A stretch of 11,069 bases of DNA from an uncultured Succinatimonas sp. (GTDB lineage: Bacteria > Pseudomonadota > Gammaproteobacteria > Enterobacterales > Succinivibrionaceae). The translations under genes were made by a program, and so were the position numbers. This document shows, in pieces, positions 6,373 to 11,069 of this stretch. Position 1 is the first letter of the stretch. Every line of letters begins with the position of its first letter. A model generated the notes under the pieces. It searched no databases. It was not told the origin of the DNA and saw only the letters and a program-made list of their open reading frames with translations. The stretch lies in assembly GCF_905203285.1 (NCBI RefSeq), contig NZ_CAJKVK010000071.1, forward strand, positions 1-11,069, in the 5' to 3' direction.

Positions 6373-9300
6373 TAAAATTTAGCCTCACTTAATAATCTTT
6401 CAAGCACGTACACCGGATGCTGAGCATGTTTATGCTCCATACGCAAAACTTGCGAACGGCAAGAAAAACCGGTTATAAGACAACGCTCAAAAACACGCTT
6501 TTGAATTTCTCCCTTCCAATTGCGTTCATAAACTGCATAAGTCTCTTGCTGATTTGCCGCCATATGCCCGAACAATCCGGCCATACCGCAGCACGCCACC
6601 GGCACCGGGATCAAAGTTAACCCGAATTTTAAGAGAATATGCTGCCACATCTGTACGGCTCGAGGAACTAAAGCATTTTCAGTGCAATGACAGAATAAGT
6701 ACCACTCACCTTTATAGGTAGGTGTTCTTAATAAATCGGAAATTCTGCCCTTAAACTCTTCAAGTTTGTTTACGACCTTTTCATTTCTTAAGGCAATTTC
6801 CAACCATTCTTCCGGCAATAGCACGTTGAAATCACAATGGAAAGCCCCCAGCATCTGACGATATTCATCGCGATAACAAATAGTTAAGGCAGGATCAAAA
6901 CCTACGAGCGTAATTCCGGAACTTTGCAGGATCTGCATGCGGGCTGCCTGTTTTGCGGCATAACGGGCAAAACGTCTTCTATCGCCGCGGATCACCATGA
7001 GCTTGCCGTTAACGTATGGACGCAATACAGCGACGCTATAACCTAATTTTCTTATTAATTTAGCAAATGAAACGAGACCGTTTGTCTCATACGCTGCCGT
7101 AAAAGGATCGGCAACCAACACGACATCAGGCTTTGCAAGTTTTGCGTTTTTAACCGACAAATACGGAATTCCGTTTTGTCTGCAGGCATCACGTAATGTC
7201 GTTTGGCTTAAAAGCGGTAAATCTACCATGCCGAAAACTTTTTTCATAATAAAAACATTAAGCTTGTTTTCAATTATCGAATTCGTAAGCTTCGGCATTG
7301 CAGCAGCATACGGCAAAATCTTTTCTGCGTTTAAAACGATAAGATCCATCAAAGGACGCAGATAACGCCCGTAATACATGGATAAAAAACGTGAATTTAA
7401 ATCCGCGGCATTAACATGTGCAGGACACTGCGTTTTACAAGACTTACAGGCAAGACAAGTCTTTATATGGCTTAAATATTCTTTATTAAAATCTTTTCTG
7501 CAAAAAAGCGTGTTGTAAGCGCGCTTTAACCATAAAAGCGGAGATATGCCGCGAGTATACTCTTCTATTTCCTCCGTCAAAGGATTGAAATTCTGCTCAG
7601 TCATAAGCCTGAGCCATTCACGCATCAACGCACTGTAGCCTTTAGGCGATTTGACATGATCTTTACTATATCGATAGCTTGGGCACATCAAAGCGCTCTT
7701 TTGATAGCTAAAGCACTGTCCGTTACCGTTGCAGTTAAGAGCGCCTTCAAAGCGTTCGCGCACGAGCTTTGGAATGGTTCTATCCAAATCACCTCGCATC
7801 GGGCTGTCGATATTTACTAATTGATCTTTACTGCCGTAAGGTACGCAAATCTTACCCGGATTTAAGATATTTTTCGGATCAAATGCGGCTTTTACTTCCT
7901 GAGCTTTGGAATATAAATCCTTAAAGAAAACTTCTCCATAGCAAGAACGGTAGCCTCTACCGTGTTCTCCCCACATCTGTCCGCCATATTTCTTAACAAG
8001 CTTGACCACCTCATCAGAAATCTTAAGCAGCTTGCGGCGATCCTCATCCGTAGTTAAATCGAGTCCCGGACGAACATGCATAAGACCGGTATCAACATGT
8101 CCGAACATGCCGTAAGGAACCTTCATGCTATCAAGTAAAGCCCTGAATTCAACTATATAATCGGCAAGATGCTCAGGAGGAACTACCGTATCTTCGGTAA
8201 AAGCGACAAGTTTAGCGCTTCCTGCCGCCGATCCTAAAAGACCTACGGCTTTTTTGCGCATACCGTAAACCGCGGCAATTCCTTCTTTAGTCTCGGTTAC
8301 CTGCGCACCTAAAATTCCGCCTTGGGCATTCTGGGCTTTTTGTAAAACACCGGTATATAACCTTGTAAGTTTCTCTTTCTCTTCTTTTGCATCAAGCCCT
8401 GAAAACTCGACAATGTTAACGCCTAAAATCTCTTTTCCCGGAATATCCTGAATATAATCACTGACGCTTACCCATACCGGATCTTTTTTGGCAAGATTTA
8501 AGACTTTTGAATCAACCGTTTCAACGGATAAAGCTCCGGCTGCAACCAGATCAGGGGCATGGCGTAAAGCTGCATCAAAGTTTTCATATTTAATAATGAC
8601 AAGTCCGCGATAAGTAGGAGCTAAGGTCAAATCCAAAACTGCTTCGGCAATCACGCCTAAAGTTCCCTCAGCTCCGCAAATTAAACGGGCTAAATTTAAA
8701 GTATCAGTACTTTCATCGTAAGCATGATACAAATCATAGCCTGTCAAAAAGCGGTTTAATTTAGGGAATTTCTCTTTTACTTCTTTAGTGCATCCTTTAA
8801 GCAAAGCATAAACTTTGCGATAAATTTCTCCCTCAAGACCTGACTTTTTAAGGCAAGCCTGCAATTCATTGCCAGATACCGGACCGAAAGTCGCAACCGA
8901 TCCGTCATATAAAACAACAGTAACTTTTTTAATATGCGAAGAGGTTCTGCCGTATTTTAACGAGCCTTGTCCTGCCGCATCATTGCTTATCATGCCGCCA
9001 ATAGTTGCGCGACTTGAAGTTGACAGCTCAGGAGAGAAGAATAAACCATGTGGTTTTAAAAATTCATTTAACTCATCTTTAATAACGCCTGCCTGTACCG
9101 TCACTTCCCGCTTTTCCGCATTAAAATCGCGATATTCTTTCATATGACGGGAACAGTCAATCATGATCCCTTTATTTAAAGATTGACCGTTAGTTCCGGT
9201 ACCGCCTCCGCGCGGAGCAAAAGAAACCGATGAAAATTCCTTACTTTGAGCAAGAGACAAAGCAAGAGCTATATCTGCTGTATTTCTCGGGAAAATTACG

Positions 9301-9461
9301 GCTGCAGGTAAACATTGATACACACTATTATCAGTGGCACACAATAATCTTGCAGGATAACGATCTTCTATATCACCTGAAAAAGATTTACTTTTTAAAG
9401 TACTTAAATATTTTTTATATTCGGCACTAATTTGAGGTAATTGAGAAATACGAGGTATCAC
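6372..9461 (-). CDS. ydiJ: FAD-binding/4Fe-4S D-2-hydroxyacid dehydrogenase, YdiJ-type (D-2-hydroxyglutarate or D-lactate)
   Basis: A 1029-residue flavo-iron-sulfur oxidoreductase with the layout and size of E. coli YdiJ (about 1018 residues), which is reported to oxidise D-2-hydroxyglutarate to 2-oxoglutarate. The FAD_binding_4 (VAO/PCMH) domain covers about 45-280, with RGGGTGTNGQSLNKG (84-98), PELSTSSRATIGG (144-156) and GAEGTLGV (263-270). The FAD-oxidase C-terminal domain covers about 285-540, with GHVDTGLMHVRPG (454-466), WGEHGRGYRS (497-506) and the ending FDPKNILNPGKI (527-538). A ferredoxin-like region follows, with CNGNGQC (577-583), MCPS (592-595) and the clear 4Fe-4S motif C669-C672-C675-C679-P. 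The C-terminal part (about 775-1029) has CCG-type cysteines (C924, C926, C957-C958, C1001). The start is GTG with GGAG 6 bases upstream. It is the first gene of the unit, about 28 bases after the predicted transcription start. D-lactate or another D-2-hydroxyacid remains possible as substrate. Confidence 0.88.
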   Translation of the reverse strand: MIPRISQLPQISAEYKKYLSTLKSKSFSGDIEDRYPARLLCATDNSVYQCLPAAVIFPRNTADIALALSLAQSKEFSSVSFAPRGGGTGTNGQSLNKGIMIDCSRHMKEYRDFNAEKREVTVQAGVIKDELNEFLKPHGLFFSPELSTSSRATIGGMISNDAAGQGSLKYGRTSSHIKKVTVVLYDGSVATFGPVSGNELQACLKKSGLEGEIYRKVYALLKGCTKEVKEKFPKLNRFLTGYDLYHAYDESTDTLNLARLICGAEGTLGVIAEAVLDLTLAPTYRGLVIIKYENFDAALRHAPDLVAAGALSVETVDSKVLNLAKKDPVWVSVSDYIQDIPGKEILGVNIVEFSGLDAKEEKEKLTRLYTGVLQKAQNAQGGILGAQVTETKEGIAAVYGMRKKAVGLLGSAAGSAKLVAFTEDTVVPPEHLADYIVEFRALLDSMKVPYGMFGHVDTGLMHVRPGLDLTTDEDRRKLLKISDEVVKLVKKYGGQMWGEHGRGYRSCYGEVFFKDLYSKAQEVKAAFDPKNILNPGKICVPYGSKDQLVNIDSPMRGDLDRTIPKLVRERFEGALNCNGNGQCFSYQKSALMCPSYRYSKDHVKSPKGYSALMREWLRLMTEQNFNPLTEEIEEYTRGISPLLWLKRAYNTLFCRKDFNKEYLSHIKTCLACKSCKTQCPAHVNAADLNSRFLSMYYGRYLRPLMDLIVLNAEKILPYAAAMPKLTNSIIENKLNVFIMKKVFGMVDLPLLSQTTLRDACRQNGIPYLSVKNAKLAKPDVVLVADPFTAAYETNGLVSFAKLIRKLGYSVAVLRPYVNGKLMVIRGDRRRFARYAAKQAARMQILQSSGITLVGFDPALTICYRDEYRQMLGAFHCDFNVLLPEEWLEIALRNEKVVNKLEEFKGRISDLLRTPTYKGEWYLFCHCTENALVPRAVQMWQHILLKFGLTLIPVPVACCGMAGLFGHMAANQQETYAVYERNWKGEIQKRVFERCLITGFSCRSQVLRMEHKHAQHPVYVLERLLSEAKF

Positions 9462-9495
9462 TTGGAGCTCCGCTTATTTTTGTAATTAAACTCAC

Positions 9496-9524
9496 ATCAT
9501 AAGCAGGATTACTATTTAGATCAA
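9496..9524 (-). promoter_or_regulatory. Sigma70-like promoter of the ydiJ-methyltransferase-ilvIH unit
   Basis: On the minus strand TTGATC (9519-9524) is followed after exactly 17 bases by TATGAT (9496-9501). The start of transcription would be near 9489, giving a leader of about 28 bases that contains the GGAG site and the GTG start at 9461. This is the best promoter match in the window. The tip of the IS element lies about 53 bases upstream of the -35. Confidence 0.6.
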
Positions 9525-9561
9525 ATTGCTTTGTTTTAGTGCAAGAAAGCCCGCATAATGA

Positions 9562-9578
9562 ACTCTACCCCGTAGAGT
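9562..9578. repeat. Perfect 7-bp hairpin at the IS end
   Basis: ACTCTAC (9562-9568) and GTAGAGT (9572-9578) are perfect inverted repeats around CCC. The structure sits between the orfB stop (9594) and the ydiJ promoter, at the presumed IS tip. There is no T-tract on either side, so it is not a standard terminator. It may be part of the target site or an IS end structure. Confidence 0.5.
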
Positions 9579-9582
9579 AGAC
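9577..9582 (+). repeat. Candidate terminal inverted repeat of the IS (orfB side)
   Basis: GTAGAC reads inward towards orfB and is matched in inverted orientation by GTCTAC at 11007-11012. IS2, in the same family, has an end beginning TAGAC. Only six bases match, so this could be chance. Confidence 0.4.
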
Positions 9583-9593
9583 CGGATTTAAGG

Positions 9594-10406
9594 TTAATGC
9601 TTTTGGGTTATTTTACGTCGATATTCATTTGGCGTTAAATAACCCAATTTCTTTTGGATACGTTCCTCATTGTAGTACTTCACATAATCGAAGACCATCT
9701 GTGAAACCTCCTCAAAGGACAAATTCCATCGTCCCTTACCCAATTGAGGATAAAACCATTCGCACTTCATTGTGCCGTTAAAACTTTCTATAACAGCATT
9801 ATCAAGACAATTGCCTTTTCCGGATAGACTTTGGACAAATCCCATTTTATTCAATTCGCAAGAAAACATCGGATGTGTATAAAGACACCCTTGATCTGTA
9901 TGAAATAATGCTCCCGGCTGTAGTTTATTCTTCAGTTGCTTAAGCGTTTGCATCCCCCAACCCAAATTTTGAGTTCGTCCGGTTACACAAGCTACTATCT
10001 TCGACGTGCCAAGGTCTTTCACCAAAGATGCATAACACCATTGTCCATCTGCTGTAGATAAATAAGTTACATCGCTAACAAGCTTTTGTCCCGGTTTATC
10101 CGCGTGAATTTCTTTGTCTAACAGATTTCCCGGCAGCTCTTGGCGCCGAGCCTGCTTAACCTCGCAGAAGTAATTGCGTTTCTTGCGAATTACTGCATTG
10201 AGCTTATAAAGTTTCATAATTCGCGCAACACGTTTGTGATTAACATGCAGACCTTGTCGTCGAAGTTCTCCGGTCATGCGATCGATTCCGTAACAACCTT
10301 TGTGTTTGCTTTGGATCGTTCGCAACTTTTCAGCTAAATTTCGATCGTTTGCATCCTTCTTTGAAGGCTTTAACGACTTGTAAACCGAACTTCGGTTTAC
10401 TTGCAA
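9594..10406 (-). CDS. IS3-family transposase OrfB (DDE catalytic part)
   Basis: Catalytic half of the IS3 transposase, an RNase H-fold integrase-like (rve) enzyme for copy-out/paste-in transposition. With the TTG at 10406 counted as residue 1, it has 270 residues. An HTH_21-type segment runs from about 37 to 70 (GCYGIDRMTGELRRQGLHVN). The DDE triad is D112 (KLVSDVTYL), D171 (FHTDQGCLY) and E207 (LDNAVIESFNG), with exactly 35 residues between the last two, and K214 at E+7 as in the family. The TTG has no ribosome site and lies inside the family N-terminus: the frame is open further upstream, encoding RIQAAKKAAQGKISLRRACV and then I, and reaches back to the A9 run before meeting a stop. Translation therefore most likely begins in orfA and shifts frame, giving a 463-residue fusion over 9594-10984. 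Confidence 0.9.
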   Translation of the reverse strand: MQVNRSSVYKSLKPSKKDANDRNLAEKLRTIQSKHKGCYGIDRMTGELRRQGLHVNHKRVARIMKLYKLNAVIRKKRNYFCEVKQARRQELPGNLLDKEIHADKPGQKLVSDVTYLSTADGQWCYASLVKDLGTSKIVACVTGRTQNLGWGMQTLKQLKNKLQPGALFHTDQGCLYTHPMFSCELNKMGFVQSLSGKGNCLDNAVIESFNGTMKCEWFYPQLGKGRWNLSFEEVSQMVFDYVKYYNEERIQKKLGYLTPNEYRRKITQKH

Positions 10407-10984
10407 GATAACGCATGCTCTACGGAGGCTAATCTTTCCTTGAGCTGCTTTCTTTGCTGCCTGAATTCTTTTTTTTTGATCGCATCCGGATGGCTCTCTT
10501 CAAGAACTTCCAACAGGGCCATGTTAACGATTAAAAGCTCCTTCATTTCCTGAAGCTCCTTCTTATTTAATGGCTCTTTATGCTCTTCTATGGATTGCAA
10601 TTCTTTTTTAATCTTTTGTTTTTGCTCTTGGAGGCACTGCATAGAATTTCGTCCTTGGGGCAGTTGTACTACTCCATAGTTTACGAAATTTCGTTTTGCT
10701 GTTAACAATTTTGCAGTAGAAATTCCGTATTTAACAGCAATGAGCTTACAGCCTTGTTCGGTATTGAGATACTCATCGACAGCTCTTTGCAGTACGTTAA
10801 TGTCTGTTTTGCGATATTGCGACGTGACCCAAGAGGTATCACCGGAACGAAATAATAAGTACCAATTAGTCACGGTACCCGGATTTAAGCCAAGTATTGA
10901 ACTTGTGGCTCTATCTCCAAAACTTTGTTGAAAGAGTTCCAGTGCTTTTTGTTTAATCTCTTTTGAAATACGTTTTCCACCCAT
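10397..10984 (-). CDS. IS3-family transposase OrfA (DNA-binding part)
   Basis: A 195-residue protein that binds the IS ends and, alone, usually acts as a regulator of transposition. It has two predicted helix-turn-helix units, about 6-46 (SKEIKQKALELFQQSFGDRA onward, with LGLNPGTVTNWY) and 65-100 (EQGCKLIAVKYGISTAKLLT), as in IS150-type OrfA proteins. A long charged helix/coiled coil rich in K, E and L follows from about 112 to 192, likely for dimerisation. Codons 170-172 are AAA AAA AAA, the slippery run. It overlaps orfB by 10 bases if the orfB TTG is counted. The ATG at 10984 is preceded by a GGGG-containing stretch about 8 bases upstream, a weak ribosome site. Confidence 0.88.
   Translation of the reverse strand: MGGKRISKEIKQKALELFQQSFGDRATSSILGLNPGTVTNWYLLFRSGDTSWVTSQYRKTDINVLQRAVDEYLNTEQGCKLIAVKYGISTAKLLTAKRNFVNYGVVQLPQGRNSMQCLQEQKQKIKKELQSIEEHKEPLNKKELQEMKELLIVNMALLEVLEESHPDAIKKKEFRQQRKQLKERLASVEHALSCK
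10469..10477 (-). other. A9 slippery run: predicted programmed -1 frameshift site joining OrfA to OrfB
   Basis: Nine consecutive A on the minus strand are read in orfA as three AAA Lys codons (residues 170-172) before GAA. The orfB frame is -1 relative to orfA. Upstream, that frame is closed by a TGA in the codons for LEVLEE (orfA residues 158-163), and it stays open from there through the A run into orfB. The only place where both frames are open and slippery is this run, so a -1 slip of the A-AAA-AAA kind is expected. The product is 463 residues. Confidence 0.8.
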
Positions 10985-11069
10985 AAAAATACCCCGTCGG
11001 TTAATTGTCTACCAACCTAAAAGTTGCGGATCTAGATAAGTAACTCTAAAAATCCTCTCTAAACGGCTT

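Larger units (their letters stand above)
9578..11011 (-). mobile_element. IS3-family (IS150/IS2-like) insertion sequence, apparently intact
   Basis: Two overlapping genes typical of IS3 (orfA with helix-turn-helix domains, orfB with the rve DDE domain) are flanked by short inverted TAGAC tips: TAGAC at 9578-9582 and GTCTA at 11007-11011. That gives about 1434 bp, within the 1.2-1.5 kb range of the family. The match extends only to GTAGAC; further inward the two ends diverge, and I see no convincing 3-5 bp target duplication. The gene content is secure but the exact boundaries are tentative. Both ORFs are uninterrupted, so the element may still be active. Confidence 0.75.

Noticed and set aside
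9562..9578. Hairpin as the terminator of orfB
   Set aside because: The stem is perfect, but neither strand has a T-tract after it.
10404..10406. TTG as an independent start of orfB
   Set aside because: It has no ribosome site, and the conserved OrfB N-terminus begins upstream of it in the same open frame; frameshift translation explains it better.
9566..10997. Direct repeat TACCCCGT at 9566-9573 and 10990-10997 as the target duplication of the IS
   Set aside because: The right copy lies inside the element, between orfA's start and the GTCTA tip, and the left copy lies outside the tip. The positions do not fit a target duplication, and 8 bases is long for this family; chance or an old rearrangement is likelier.
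11012..11069. Possible gene or regulatory element right of the IS
   Set aside because: Only 58 bases remain, and I see no open frame, repeat or promoter that I can support.

Overview
The window is a chromosomal stretch in which every complete gene I accept lies on the minus strand. The only plus-strand gene is the tail of one that enters from the left edge. The acetolactate synthase (IlvI/IlvH) and YdiJ-type proteins look like those of Enterobacteria-like Gammaproteobacteria, but the DNA is fairly AT-rich. I infer a low-GC gammaproteobacterium, possibly of the Succinivibrionaceae type; that placement is a guess from protein style, not a result.

Reading right to left, in the direction of transcription. 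(1) About 9578-11011: an IS3-family (IS150/IS2-like) insertion sequence with intact orfA and orfB. They are joined by a -1 frame relation over a run of nine A residues, the usual programmed-frameshift arrangement, giving a predicted 463-residue OrfAB transposase. (2) 9461-3624: a tightly packed four-gene unit with a good sigma70-like promoter at 9496-9524. It holds a 1029-residue FAD/4Fe-4S D-2-hydroxyacid dehydrogenase of the YdiJ type, a small membrane methyltransferase of the isoprenylcysteine methyltransferase fold, and an acetolactate synthase pair (ilvI copy 2, ilvH copy 2). A hairpin terminator closes it at 3575-3601. (3) 3566-2523: a protein with a TPR-like N-terminus and a C-terminal Suppressor-of-fused (SUFU) domain. 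(4) 2385-162: a second complete acetolactate synthase pair (ilvI copy 1, ilvH copy 1), ended by a strong hairpin terminator at 109-133. (5) 3-92: the C-terminal tail of a convergent plus-strand gene.

The two ilvIH pairs are paralogues. They share the same gene order and the same one-base TAA-T-ATG junction, and the IlvI copies align without gaps over most of their length. Both small subunits keep the residues linked to valine feedback in E. coli IlvH, so both enzymes look valine-sensitive. They make 2-acetolactate and 2-aceto-2-hydroxybutyrate, the committed step of branched-chain amino acid synthesis. The reason for two copies, for a SUFU gene between them, and for coupling one copy to a D-2-hydroxyacid dehydrogenase and a membrane methyltransferase cannot be read from the sequence.

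Overall the window is mostly ordinary metabolism plus one IS. The points that merit a second look are the duplicated ilvIH with the intervening SUFU gene, the ydiJ-methyltransferase-ilvIH operon, the hairpin immediately before the SUFU start codon, and the frameshifting IS placed just upstream of an operon promoter.
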